Assembly (NCBI GenBank): GCA_009599575.1
Contig: VWND01000095.1
Span: 1,420,585 to 1,484,584 of the forward strand
Direction of reading: 5' to 3'
DNA: 64,000 bases
Source of the DNA: Blumeriella jaapii
Taxonomy: Eukaryota; Ascomycota; Leotiomycetes; Helotiales; Drepanopezizaceae
This document shows, piece after piece, positions 22,230-33,690 of this stretch. The notes below the pieces were generated by a model. The model made no database searches. It saw only the letters and a list, made by a program, of their open reading frames with translations, and was not told where the DNA came from. A program made the position numbers and the translations under genes. The number at the start of each line of letters is the position of its first letter. Positions within the stretch are counted from its first letter, which is position 1.

Positions 22230-23600
22230 CTTAGCTTTTTACTATTTTATAAAATATCGAATAAACTTCGCGGAGAAAAAAAATTCTTTTTGGAAATCAA
22301 TTTATTTTTTGTCGGAATCTGAACTTATCGAATTACGCGAATATTTCGATTCGAGCTTAGAAAAAAGTTAAATAAAAAAATCTATTAGTCCTGCCGGCGC
22401 ACCGGTAATATTTATACCGAAAAAAAACGAAAGTTTACGATTATGCGTCGATTATAAAAGTCTGAACGCAATTACGATTAAAAATCGAACTTTTTTATTT
22501 TTTATAAGCGAAATTTTAAATCTTTTAAAAAAAACTAAAATATTTATTAAGCTAGATTTTATTTAGGCGTACCACCGCCTTCGAATAAAAAAAAAAAATA
22601 AATAGAAAATTGCGTTTCGCATTCGTTACGGATATTTCGAATACTGCGTATTACCTTTCGGCTTTTCGAACGCATTAGCAATTTTCTAAGCGTATATTAA
22701 TCAAGTTTTAGTCGGTTTAATAAATATTACGTATGTAATTTATTTCGACGATATTTTAATATTTTTCGAAAACCTCGACGATTATACAAACGCGGTAAAA
22801 AAAAATTTCGAAAAACTTCGTATTAATAAACTTTACGAAAATCTGAAAAAATATGCTTTCGATACAAATACGATTGAGTTTTTAAGCTTCGTCGTTATTT
22901 TTACGAAAATTAAAATAAATTCAGAAAAAGTAAATAATATTCGAAAATAGCCTTTTTTTATTACGTGGCGAAATATTTAAGTATTTTTGGGTTTTATTAA
23001 TTTCTATAAACGTTTTATTAAAAACTACGCTAAGCTTTGCCGATCTATTATAAATTTTTTAAAAAAAATACAACGAAAAAAAATATCGGGCTTTTTTCGT
23101 TTTTTATTCGAAGCGAAAATCGCTTTTTTACTTTTAAAAATTTTTTTTGCCAAGCACCGATTTTACGTTATTTCGATCTTCGATTAAAAATCCAAATCGA
23201 AACAAACGCTTCGAAATTCGCTATAAGCGGAATATTATTTTAATTATTCGAAGAAAATACGAAAACACGTTGGCATTTTATCGCGTATTATTCGAAAAAG
23301 CTTTTTTTTATAAAACAAAAATACAAAATTTACGACGCTAAGCTAATAATTATAATTTACGTTTTTAAATAATAAAATTAATATTTATATAGCGCTTTCG
23401 ACGTTATTATTATGCGTACAAATTATTACAATCTGAAATACTTTTTTACGAAAAAACGTTTAAACGAACGCCAAACGAAATAGGCCGACGAGCTAGCTAA
23501 ATACGATTTTGTAATCGAATATAAAACGAAAGTTTTTAATCCGGCGAATAGTTTTTTCCGCCGGTCAAATTTAAAAAAAAATTTAAAAAAAAATAACGAA
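22230..23600 (+). pseudogene. Family F copy 1 reverse transcriptase and RNase H
   Basis: RT reads almost continuously from about 22265: [20 protein letters not shown] (about 22384-22443), [26 protein letters not shown] then a stop at a usual Gln, AYHRLRI, and the catalytic YFDDILIFFENLDDYTNAVK (22740-22800). Both catalytic aspartates are kept. VFLGFINFYKRFIKNYAKL closes RT near 23035. RNase H begins near 23160 (IQIETNASKFAISGILF), where the first catalytic Asp has become Asn. FIAYYSKKLFF and DELAKYDFVIEYKTKVF follow. The enzyme is inactive because of stops and the Asn change. Confidence 0.9.
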
Positions 23601-23799
23601 TAGCTGCTTACGTTGCATCGTAAGCTAAGATTAGCTTATTTAAAAAATTCTAAAATGTTTTTCGTAATAAAAACACGTTTAAAATCGAAGCATAAATTAT
23701 TTCGCGCCGATAAATATTCGAAGCTTTTATTAACGAAATCAGAAAATAAAAAGCAAACGGGAAAAAGTTAAATAAAAGGTTTTTTCGCCGGATTGTTTT

Positions 23800-25130
23800 T
23801 TACTGATATTACTAATTGCAAATAATATATATTACAAAGCGTAGCCGTTGTGTTATTATAATCCGAAACGGCTAATAACGAGCTAGCAAAACCGATTTAT
23901 AAAATTATTTTTAAATTACAAAAATTTGATTTTTTTATATTATAAAAAACGTACGAATCGGCTTCGTAAAATAATCGAGCCGGATCCGAAAAATACTGGC
24001 GTATAAACCAAAATAAATTATTACGTTATAAAAAACGTACGTATATTTCGAATAAAAGCGTTATTAAAAGCGAAATATTAAAAATTAATTACGACGATCC
24101 GACCTCCGGCTATTAAAGCTTTCGGCGAACGCTAAAACTGATTGAAAAAAAGTATTTCTGGCCTGGTTTACAAAGCGACGTAAAGCGTTACGTTAATATA
24201 TATGGAAAGTGCTAAAAAAGCAAATTTAAAAAGCATCGATTTTATAGCGAATTAGCTTTTTTTTCGATTTTTACGAAATTTTAAAAAAAAATAATTATAA
24301 ATTTTATTACGAATTTACTTTTTAATAAAAAACGAAATCGTATTTACGATTCGATACTCGTTATAATAAATCGATATACGAAATTATCGAAATACATACC
24401 GATATAAAAAACGATTTTAATTTTAAATTTAGCTAAAATATTTATATAACACGTTTACAAAAATTTTAGCTATTTTAAAAAGATTATTATAAACAAAGGG
24501 TTAGTTTTTATTAATAAATTCTGATTTTTAATAATATTTTATTTACAAATACGACGTCGATTAAGCACCGTTTTTCATTTTTAAACCGATGGCTAAACGA
24601 AACGTTAAAATTAAGTTTTAAAATTTTATTTTCGTACGTATTGCGATTATCGATAAAACGATTGGATTACGAAGTTTATTTTAGCCGAATTTACGTATAA
24701 TAATTCGATACACGCTTTTACGGATTTTACTTTTTTTCGCATATTATACGGCTTTTATTTAGAACTTAGCAGTAACGTCGAAAACGACGTCGTAAATAAA
24801 AAAGTATCGTCAGCGGAAAAACGAATTAAAATATTGCAAAAAAAAAAAAAAAGTATTTAATAAAAAGTTAAAAAAAGCCAACGCGAATTATAAAAGATTT
24901 TACGACGCTAAATACAAAAAGATTAAATTTTAAATAAGCGATAAAGTATTATTATCGATTAAAAATCTCCGATAGCTGCGATTTTTTCGAAAGCTTTTAA
25001 ATAAATATTTAAAGTTTTTTAAAATTAAACGAATTATATACGAGCACGGCCAAGCTTATTAATTCGAGCTTTTTTTTTAATATCGTATTTACGATATTTT
25101 TCACGTTTTTTTATTAAAATTTTAGCAAGG
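23800..25130 (+). pseudogene. Family F copy 1 integrase
   Basis: The zinc-binding region reads KKYFWPGLQSDVKRYVN (about 24145-24200) and then YGKC, with the fingers' first Cys lost. The core begins near 24290. VIINRYTKLSKYIPI shows the catalytic Asp as Asn. KGLVFINKF and a QTDGQTKRQNQ-like block with stops at Gln (about 24590-24620) follow. AEFTYNNSIHAFTDFTFFRI at about 24690-24750 is a well-kept late-core motif. Stops at Gln and Trp codons and changed catalytic residues show inactivation. Confidence 0.85.
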
Positions 25131-25169
25131 TCGGAACGATACCGAGCCGAAAAATAATATAATAAAATT

Positions 25170-25400
25170 CCAAGAATCCGAAAAATACGAAATTAAATTA
25201 ATACAAGCTTATAAAAATACAAAAAAAGGCCGATATTATTTGATGCGATAAAAAGGCTATTTATTAAACGAAAACTTTTAAAAGCCAAAAAACTATTTTA
25301 CGAACGCAAAAAAGATTGTAAAAAAATATTTAAAAAATACGATAAATAATAGCAACGAAATAATAACGAATGCGCGTCGTAAAAGCAAAAAAAAAAAAAC
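25170..25400 (+). pseudogene. Family F copy 1 chromodomain
   Basis: The frame reads KYEIKLIQAYKNTKKGRYYL, then MR, a stop in place of Trp, KGYLLNENF, another stop for Trp, KPKNYFTNAKKIVKKYLKN. This is the chromodomain pattern of chromovirus integrases (aromatic cage residues Tyr and Trp). The two lost Trp codons are typical RIP products. It marks F as a chromovirus that may target heterochromatin. Confidence 0.85.
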
Positions 25401-25529
25401 AAAAATATTTAGAAAACCTTAGAATCTTCGTTAAGCCAATTTATATTTTATTATCGTTATTTTTCTTTTTATTTTTATCGCTATTTTTTTCAAATTCAAA
25501 AGCAGCGGCAAATTAAAAGAAATTAATAT

Positions 25530-26225
25530 TAAACGAATTCGCAAAATATTCGATTTATTTCAGTTAAAGTTTTTATAATAGCCGTAGTCGAATTCTGAAT
25601 TGCAATTACGATATTTTCGTAAAAATCCAAAATTTAATTTAATTGGTTAAAATAAATCCGAGCGACGTTTTCGAAACGTCGGAAAATACGTTTTATACTA
25701 GCGTTGTTAAATGAAAGGGCCGGCGCAGCCAAAGCCTCCAAAACAGCAGCAGCCGCCAAACCGGCAAAAGCGGCAGCGGCAGCTCGAACCGCGGCGCGAT
25801 TCGTACGATTTCCGACTATTATAAAAGCCGAAGCGTTATTTTTTTTTAAACGATTTATATAAGCGTCGTAAATAATAAAATCGACAAAAGTCTTAGCAAA
25901 AGCTTTAGTTTCGGCAGCAAAAAAAAAAAAAACGGCAGCGGTTATAATAATATCGAAACGATTTATAAAATCGTTAAAGTTCGCGAAAAGTATTTGCGCT
26001 TCGATAGCGCGTGCGGTAAAAATCTGTAGCTAATTAAAAGCGAATTCGAATAAAAATTTAAAAAATTCATAAAAAAGCATTAAATATGCGAAGCTTTGCA
26101 ACGGTTGTATTTTACGCTGAAAAGCTCGAAAACGCAAAAAAGCAAAAAGGCCGCTGTAATACTTTCGCGTAAAATCAGGCGGACGCACCGAAAGCAAATA
26201 AAAATCAAAAGCATTTTAAAAGTTC
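25530..26225 (-). pseudogene. Family F copy 1 antisense ORF (Ala-rich, unknown)
   Basis: On the minus strand, opposite to gag-pol, a frame of about 230 codons can be followed with few interruptions. It starts at an ATG near 26218. Stops fall where CAA or CAG became TAA or TAG, and one shift lies at an A/T homopolymer near 25925. Readable parts include ARAIEAQILFANFNDFINRF and a long Ala-rich segment, then IKRIFRRFENVARIYFN. I recognise no domain. The same frame exists in F copy 4 (53241-53940). Antisense ORFs downstream of pol are known in some plant gypsy elements. Here it could be a real accessory gene or a by-product of GC-rich sequence; the copies are too alike to decide. Confidence 0.4.
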
Positions 26226-26269
26226 GCGGCGAACGCGGCGAAAATCAATTAATTAAAAAAAAAAAAAAG

Positions 26270-26275
<6 letters not shown>

Positions 26276-26313
<38 letters not shown>
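26276..26313 (+). repeat. Poly(A) tract in family F copy 1
   Basis: A run of about 38 adenines within the 3' non-coding part of F; the reverse-complement run is present in F copy 4 near 53166-53199. It creates Lys-only or Phe-only open frames that are not genes. Confidence 0.9.
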
Positions 26314-26316
<3 letters not shown>

Positions 26317-26571
26317 AAGCAGAAAAATAGCGGCTATTTTAAAAAAAAAAGCTTTTTCAAACGAAAATGCAAGCGCTACCGAAAACAAAAAAAACAAAAC
26401 AGCAAAACAGCTATAATTTACAATCAAAAGCGAAAAAAACAGTTATAATTCACGACCGAAAACGAAAAAAACCGTACGTTATTTCGAAAGCGTAACGCAC
26501 GTTATATACGAAAATATACGCATAAAAAAATCAATCGCTTTTAAAAATTAAAAGCTTAAAAAAAAAGGTAA

Positions 26572-26984
26572 TATCAGAAACCAATATTACGTATATAAAT
26601 CAAATGATCCGCTAAAACTTTTTATTTTTTACTAATCTTCGAATAATACTTTCTGCGAATAAACCGTAAAAGCCGGATAATATTATAAAAGCTAGAAATA
26701 ATATTTAAATAAAACATTTTATAAAAGTGATTGCTAAAAAACCAATTATTAGAATTATATTAAAAAAGATTAAAAAAAGGTCGGGATAAAAGCTGGAAAG
26801 CATATTAAATGGAATTCGCCTGGTTTCCTGGGAAATACTTTTCTCGAGGGCTCCATTCCTCCTTTTGTACTTATACACGCCTTCTACTAGAAATGTAGAA
26901 GATAGAAATCAGTCTGACTATCAACCCAACCTTATCTGAGCTCTATTATCTGAACTAGTGTTTCCCTGCCTTTCAATCCTTACA
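26572..26984 (+). repeat. Family F copy 1, 3' LTR (413 bp)
   Basis: Starts TATCAGAAACC and ends AATCCTTACA. The last 180 bases are nearly unmutated, the opposite pattern to the 5' LTR. It includes the perfect stem CTTCTAC...GTAGAAG (about 26880-26901). Confidence 0.94.
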
Positions 26985-26989
26985 CGCCA

Positions 26990-27655
26990 CCACCTCGCTG
27001 CTATCATCTCGCTGCCACCATCTCGCTGCCACCACCTCGCTGCCACCATTTCGCTGCCACCACCTCGCTGCCACCACCACCACCACCACCACCACCACCA
27101 CCACTACCACTATTACTACCACCACTACCATCACTACCACCATTACCACCACTACCACCATTACTATCACTACCCACCACTACCACCACTACCACTATTA
27201 CCATCATTACCACCACTACCATCACTACTACCACTACCACCATTACCACCATCACCACCACTATTATCACTACCACTATCATCTCGCTGCCACCACCTCG
27301 CTGCCATCACCTCGCTGCCACCACCTCGCTGCTACCACCACCACCACCACCACCACCACCACCACCACTACCACTATTACTACCACCACCACTACCACCA
27401 TTACCACCACTACCACTACTACCACCATTACCACCACTACCACCATTACCACCACTACCACCACTACCACCAATACCACCACTATCACCACTACTACTAC
27501 TACCACCATTACCACCACTACCACCACTATCACCACTACCACCACTATCACCACTACCACCATTACCACCACTCCCACCACTACCCACTACTACCACCAC
27601 TACCACCACCACCACCATTATCACCACTACCATTATTATTATTATTATTATTTCG
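26990..27655 (-). repeat. FB-2 left minisatellite arm, second piece
   Basis: Resumes the CCACCTCGCTGCCA units after F copy 1, with long runs of CCACCACTACCATT triplets. Apparent poly-His, poly-Tyr or poly-Val frames here are products of the triplet run. Confidence 0.9.
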
Positions 27656-27685
27656 CTAATACTATTTTGCTAGAAAAATAACGAA

Positions 27686-27730
27686 AAGCCGAACAGCCGA
27701 ACAGCCGAATAGCCGAACAGCCGAATAAGC
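27686..27730 (+). repeat. FB-2 central 8-bp repeat
   Basis: AGCCGAAC, AGCCGAAC, AGCCGAAT, AGCCGAAC, AGCCGAAT: the same unit order as in FB-1 (6283-6330). This shows that the spacer is a fixed part of the element. Confidence 0.85.
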
Positions 27731-27754
27731 TGGGTAGTTACAATAATAGCAGCG

Positions 27755-28545
27755 AAATGATATAGCAGCGAGATGGTGGCAGCGAGGTGGTGGCAGCGAA
27801 ATAATGGTGGTAGTGATAATAATGGTGGTGATAGTAGTAGTAGTGGTAATAGTGATAATGATAGTAATGGTAGTAATAGTAGTAGTAGTGGTAATGGTAG
27901 TAATGATGGTAATAATAGTAATGGTGGTAATGATGGTAATGGTGGTAGTAATAGTAATGGTGGTAATAATAATGGTAGTAGTGGTAGTGGTGATGGTAGT
28001 GATGGTGGCAGCGAAGTGGTGGCAGCGAGATGGTGGCAGCGAGGTGATGGCAGCGAGGTGGTGGCAGCGAAGTGATGGCAGCGAGATGGTGGCAACGAGA
28101 TGGTGGCAGCGAAGTGGTGGCAGCGAAGTGGTGGCAGCGAAGTGGTGGCAGCGAGATGGTAGCAGCGAGATGGTGGCAGCGAAGTAGTGGCAGCGAAGTG
28201 GTGGCAGCGAGATGGTAGCAGCGAGATGGTGGCAACGAAGTGGTGGCAGCGAAGTGGTGGCAGCGAAGTAGTAGCAGCGAGGTGGTGGTAATAATGGTAA
28301 TAGTGGTGGTAGTAGTGGTAGTAGTGGTAATGGTGGTAATAGTAATAGTAGTAGTGGCGACGAAGTGGTAGCGACGAAATGGTGGCAGCGAAGTGGTGGC
28401 AGCGAAGTGAGTGATGGTGGTGGTGGCAGCGAAATGATGGCAGCGCGGTGGTGGCAGCGAAGTGATGGCAGCGAAGTGGTAGCAGCGAAGTGGTGGCAGC
28501 GAGATGATGGCAGCGAAGTGATAGCAGCGAAGTAATATTAGCGGA
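27755..28545 (+). repeat. FB-2 right minisatellite arm
   Basis: Long array of the 14-bp GGTGGCAGCGAAGT/GAGATGGTGGCAGC unit with a triplet-rich middle (AGTAATGGT). Longer than the FB-1 right arm (about 790 against 450 bp), so the arms vary in unit number between copies. Confidence 0.9.
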
Positions 28546-28654
28546 AATATTATTCAGTGTAATATTAAATAAACGTAGTTTAATATAAGATTTTTAATTT
28601 AAATTCGAAAAGTTTGGTATATATTAAATATCGATTTAATTTAGTTATATAAAT

Positions 28655-29050
28655 TTGTTTCGATATTAACACCGAATATAATCGGTGTTAACACCGAATA
28701 TAATCGGTATTAATACCGATTATATTCGATACTACCGATTATACTCGGTGTTAAATCGTCACATCGATATAAAAGTAAACCGCGCCACTTCGGTGTTAAC
28801 ACCGATTAGCAACCGATTATATTCGGTTTTTTAAAACCGATTATACACCGATTATAATCGGTTATAAAACCGATTATAATCGATTATAATCGAATTAAAA
28901 CCGGTTATAATCGGTGTATAATCGATTATAATCGGTGTATAATCGGTTTTGAAACCGATTACAATCGGTGTATACCCGGTTTTTAAAACCGATTATAATC
29001 GGTGTATACCCGGTTTTGCAACCGGGTATAATCGGTTATGATCCGACCCT
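28655..29050. repeat. FB-2 palindrome array
   Basis: Repeated ACCGATTATAATCGGT-type palindromes with GTGTA spacers, ending in AACCGGGTATAATCGGTT just inside the right terminus. Almost collinear with FB-1 6900-7245. Confidence 0.88.
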
Positions 29051-29072
29051 AGATAAGCCGTACGGTACGGTA

Positions 29073-30219
29073 TAATTGCAAAGCTTTTAATCCATTTAAC
29101 CAAAGCTAACATTTTTTTTAATTTCATTTTTAAATATCAAAAAAATTTCGACTTTTTTATATTAGCTTTTATTATTATATCAGTTTTATAACATTACAGG
29201 CAAGACTTTTTTTACATATTAAAAACTAACGCTTCCGACGGCGTAATAGCTTTTATGCTTTTTTAATTTTATAATAACGACTGGCTTCTAATCGCTTATT
29301 TTAGCAAAACTATAGCTTTCGCAAAACTAAACTACGTCGTACACGACAAAAAAATGCTCGTAATCGTAAAATCTCTAAGCAATTTTCGTATTAAATTAAT
29401 TAGCTTAATTTATTAAATTAAAATTATTATTAATTATAAGACTTTGGAATATTTTATAACTTTTAAACTTTTAAACGCTCGACAAGCACGCTAGGCCGAG
29501 CTTTTCGCCGATTACAACTTTTTTATTACGTACAAATTAAATAAACATAACCTTTTAACTAACGTATTAATACGTCGTACGAGCGAATTCGACCGCTAAA
29601 ACTTTTTTAAACGCATTTAGCGCCTGCAAACCCTTTTTCGAGCCGATCAAATTAATTACCGCCTTTTAATAAAAAAACTTCGATTTTTTACGGCCTCCGA
29701 AACAGCTGTTTTTATCGTTGAAATAGCTGATTTATTTTTCGCATTTCGTATCGTTGACCAGCTTTTACACGCTAATCGTATAGCTAACAGCCTGATAGCT
29801 TTTCGAAAAAAAACTGTACGAAACGCTACGAAAAAAAACAACGATAATAATATTTCGTATATACTTAAACGCAACCTGCTGCTATATTACGATCGCTTAA
29901 TAATATCAAACGTCGATTATTTTCGTTTAGCTTTTATACGAAAAATATACGACCAAATTTTCACCGCTTATTTTAGCGTTCGCAAAACTACGCAATTGCT
30001 TTCGGACCAATATTATTAGCGAAATATAATAGCTTTCGTAAAATAATACTATCGCAATTGTTATATTTATCGAAAAAGTTCTGTTTTAAAAAATAAGCGC
30101 CCCGGCCTTTTTCAGCCTTTTTTTATTTCTAACCACTTTTAAAACACGTTATAATAGACTTTTGCAGTTTTAACAAAAACAAACACGGTTATAATAATAT
30201 ATTCGTAATAATAAATCGC
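29073..30219 (+). pseudogene. Family E copy 2 RNase H and integrase N-terminus (block 2)
   Basis: This continues the E pol after FB-2. RNase H lies at about 29160-29600 and includes KTLEYF- and ADYNFFITYK-like segments. An unassigned linker follows. The integrase zinc-binding region is at about 29890-30110 (VRKTTQLLSDQYY, then NCYIYRKSSVLKNKRPGLF). The first bases of the core (KHGYNNIFVIINRF) end at the D insertion. The catalytic Asp of the core reads Asn. The reading frame resumes in phase at 41518. Minus-strand frame 29656-29874 is a shadow. Confidence 0.85.
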
Positions 30220-30486
30220 TGTAAAACGGTGATACCTTGTATTAATAGGAGTTGGTAGTTTTAGCTATGGTCGAGGCATAGACCCCTCCGAGACCCCCTG
30301 CCATTAATTATCTTTAACAAGTATAAGAGCAAAGCACCCCTTTAGATAGTACTATAGGCACGCAATCCAATTTATACTTTTATTTATTTTTCTTTTCCTT
30401 TCTTCAGTCTTTTTTAGGGATTCCCTAAACTATCTTATCTACCGATATATGGCCGTATCAATCTGGTTTTTTTACCTATTTTTATA
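30220..30486 (+). repeat. Family D copy 1, 5' LTR (267 bp)
   Basis: Starts TGTAAAACGGTGATACC and ends TTTTTATA. The first 110 bases are nearly unmutated (CATAGACCCCTCCGAGACCC). The internal region directly after it (TTTAATAATTTACG) is shared with D copy 2 at 60167. Confidence 0.94.
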
Positions 30487-31239
30487 TTTAATAATTTACG
30501 TAAAAATTCAAACTTCGGTGTTTCGTTTTTATATACTCGCCGATGCATTTTTTAAAATCGCAGTTAAAATCGATTTCGATATTTCGCTACTACGGCTTAA
30601 AAAATCTTTTATATAATATTGTTCGCAATTACATCATATGAAAAACCCTTAATAGCTTTCTTTATCTTGCGCATAATTATTAAATTATAAAAATACAATA
30701 TATCTTAAAAACGTTTAAAATTACGATTAAGCAATTCTGAACCGTGCGAAGCTTAAAATTCGAAAGCCGTTTCTTTTAAAAATAACAAATCGAATATTAA
30801 TTCGTACGCTTCGACCGCTGCGCTCGGCCTTTTTGAATTAAATCTCTTTTGATCAAACGCCTGGCGAAAACTCAATCTTCTGATTTTACGCTTTGTAATT
30901 ATAGCAATTACAATTTGCGGCTTTTCGTTAAAAATAATAAAAAGATGGCTATACGTGCATTGGCCTAAGCCACGGAATATCGAAACCGTGGATTATATAG
31001 CAATATCATATCAATCTAATCAATCTATTAAAAAACAAGTTTTTTAATATATTACCTAAATATTTAAACGCAATTTTATTTTATTTAATTTTTTTAAAAA
31101 ATATAAAAACTTTTTTAATAATTCTTCTATTAAAAACGATTTTTTTTATATTAAAAACCTTTAATCTGCAATTCCAAAAAACATTTATTCGTTTAATTCA
31201 AACCTTATTAACATTTTTATTAATACCATAAACAACGAC

Positions 31240-32700
31240 GCTTTTCGTTTTTTTATGCGAAGCCGCATACTCCTTTCTGGCTCCTCTAATGCACTTTTAT
31301 TTAATGGCGCCAACGTTACCGATTTTATTAAAAAATATAAAAAAACCTGCGAGGATTTCGGAGTTTTTAAAATTAAAATATTCGACAAACTCCTTCGCTA
31401 TTATAATTTAATTATCAAAAATATTATTAAATTAATAAATAAATGAAAAGCTATTAGGGTTCGAAACTGGCGTAAATTAATTAAAGTTTTGAAATCGGAA
31501 TTCCGAAACCACGATCGCTAACAAATCCGCGATATTATCGCTTTTTTTAAACAATTTATTATAACAATTCGCTAAATCAAAAAACTCAAAGCTTATTATC
31601 GTATTTATATTAGAATTTTTAACGTTTTCGTTAATAAAAAAGTCTTAAGCGAGATTAAGTAAAAAAAATTGTTTTTGCTTGGCCTTTTAATTAGCATTCG
31701 CAATAAAACTATTAAATATTTTAAAATTAATAAACAAAACCCTGAAATCTTCGATTAATATTTTAAATTTATAAAGTTCGTTTTTAAGCAAAACCAAAGC
31801 GAACGTATTATTAAAGCTATGGATTAAAAGAAATTTCCATTTTTTATTTATAAGAAAAACGTAGAAGCTTTAATACAGAAATATGCCTAGCTATTAAAAG
31901 TTACCGAAATCGCTAAAACAACCGGTTATTATATTATTTAATCGTTTTGCAAAACTTATTAGCTTGGAAAAGCTTAATAAAAATATCGAAATTTTCGTGT
32001 TAAAATTTACCGATATTAAAATTCAAAAACTTCAAAGCAAAATCGAAAATTTTATGTAATAGCAAAAAAAACTCTTTTACGTTAACTCGAATAATAAAAA
32101 CGATTAAAATAACTTTTATAATAACTATTTCTTTTAAAATGCGCGAAGCGATCAGCTTCGCTAAGCTATCGTAAAAATAATAGCTGTCCAATAGCAATCT
32201 TTTCGTATTAGCGATCAGAATCAGCGAAACATTAATTATAATAACGATTATTAAAAAAAAAAAGAAAACCAACGCGAAAACCAAAATCGCGGCTATTAAA
32301 ATAATAAAAGTAATTATTAAAACAGACCCTGTGGCCTTAAATATGGATTTTGTAATAATAAAGAAATTTATTGCGAAAAATCTTATATTCGCTTAAAATG
32401 CAAAGCATTTAATTTTTGTATAAATAATAGTATTTGTTATATTAATAAATACGAAGCGATTTACTTCGGTTTTACGAAAGCAGAAATAAGCTTTTTTAAT
32501 AAAGCTGAAAATTAAAGCTGGTTAAATACTATTAGCTTAAAAGTAAAAGGTACGAAATAAAACGATTGCTTAGAAAATAAAAAAAATGCGAAAACGATTT
32601 TCACCGGTAAAAAAAAAAATATTCCAAAAAGCGTATTAATTAAGGAAAAAACTTTTATTTTAAGCGTAAATAAAGTTTAAATGTATAAATGGAAAGTAAA
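31240..32700 (+). pseudogene. Family D copy 1 gag with Cys-rich finger
   Basis: Readable segments include LLFNGANVTDFIKKYKKTCE (about 31288-31350), RNWRKLIKVLKSEFRNHDR and KKVLSEIK..KLFLLGLLISIR, which match Gag of large fungal gypsy elements. A Cys-rich finger at about 32327-32470 reads CGLKYGFCNNKEIYCEKSYI, followed by RLKCKAFNFCINNSICYINK. It holds more cysteines than a simple CCHC knuckle. The same region exists in D copy 2 (60900-62200). Stops and shifts disrupt it. Confidence 0.78.
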
Positions 32701-33369
32701 TATATATATTGCTAATGCAATTATCGCATCTGCAGATATTATGGCTGCATAATCAAACTAGCGAATCATAAGGAAGCAAAATACTTCTGTCCTATTCGCC
32801 AAACCAATTGGTATAAAAAAAACGTCAGAATCGAAAAAAAAAAAGATTTTGAAATTCGAAAAAAAACCGATAAAACTATCAGAAAAACGCTTATAATAGA
32901 AGAAATTAACGACGATATGAAAAATATCGATACCGACATTTCGGTTTAAATTATTCAGAAAATACTAGCTTTTAAACGCTTATTATTAATGCGAAGCGAA
33001 AAATAAATCGATAAATATATTAGCTCCGAAGCCGTCGACGAAGCTATTAAAAAGATTATAAAACAAAAAATTAAATTAAAATTCAGCGATTTATTTAATA
33101 TAAAAGGAAGATTCGACAAAATTATTAATAAACAAATCCTTGTATTAAAAAAAAACGAAAAGGTTGAAATTATCCGAAAAAAAAACGATTTTAAATTAAA
33201 AAAAAATCAAAAAGAAATTTATAATACCGCAATTAATTTAGCCGATAAAAAAAAATCCTCGGAAAAAGTTAGCTTTTTGGCTTTCGCTATAAAATCCTAA
33301 AAGTCAAAACGACGAAACTGCTTTTACACGGCTATAAAAACGCTAAAAATAAAAATTATATTTAAAAAA

Positions 33370-33690
33370 AGTACGACCGCTTTCGCCTTATTCGATAATA
33401 AAACCGAAATCAATTATATAAACCAGAAAACGATTAAAACTAATAGTATTTCGATTATTACCGATAAACGAATAATTTATATTATCGTTAATAAAAACAT
33501 TATTAAGTTTAATAAAATTATACGAAATATAAAAATCGACGTCGAAAGTATTATTATTTATAAAAACTTTTTAATAATAAAAAAATGCTTTTATTTTATT
33601 ATTTTTAAAATGCTTTAGATTTTGAAAAGTCTCGTCAGCTTTAAATACATCGAAAACGGCCAGATAAAAGCTTTTTTCTGAAACTGGAAC
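33370..33690 (+). pseudogene. Family D copy 1 retropepsin-like domain
   Basis: The segment reads FDNKTEINYINQKTIKTNSI, then VNKNIIKFNKIIRNIKIDVE, FLIIKKCFYFIIF and LVSFKYIENGQIKAFF. The D-x-G-A active site is changed to D-N-K-T; D copy 2 has D-N-K-P. The fold assignment rests on the position between gag and RT and the hydrophobic pattern. Confidence 0.7.

Larger units (their letters stand above)
19629..26984 (+). mobile_element. Family F copy 1, complete 7.36-kb Ty3/gypsy with chromodomain
   Basis: Two 413-bp LTRs (19629-20041 and 26572-26984) flank a 6,530-bp internal region. A perfect 5-bp target duplication, CGCCA, borders it. Order: gag, protease, RT, RNase H, integrase, chromodomain, then about 1 kb holding a long antisense frame. 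The internal length equals that of F copy 4 (52894-59423). F is inside FB-2, which is inside E copy 2, so it is among the youngest insertions of the central nest. Confidence 0.95.
19242..29070. mobile_element. FB-2: second foldback-like element, split by F copy 1
   Basis: The left part is 19242-19628 and the right part 26985-29070, about 2.47 kb once F copy 1 is removed. Ends match FB-1 (CTTAGGGGCGCC left, AAGCCGTACGG right, with an extra TACGG at the right tip). TA duplicates flank it (19240-19241, 29071-29072) inside the E RT/RNase H junction. Removing the element restores a readable RNYNC-type segment. The inner plan is the same as FB-1: left arm, 8-bp repeat spacer, right arm, palindrome array. 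The arms are longer here. Confidence 0.87.

Noticed and set aside
26096..26427. Lys-rich (plus) and Phe-rich (minus) frames around a poly(A) run
   Set aside because: Driven by a 38-base homopolymer in the F 3' region; no conserved sequence outside the Ala-rich antisense frame discussed separately.
26958..28235. Open frames up to 233 codons with His/Tyr-rich, Gly/Ser-rich or Val-rich products
   Set aside because: Same cause in FB-2: CCA/TTA and GGT/AGT triplet arrays stay open in every frame.
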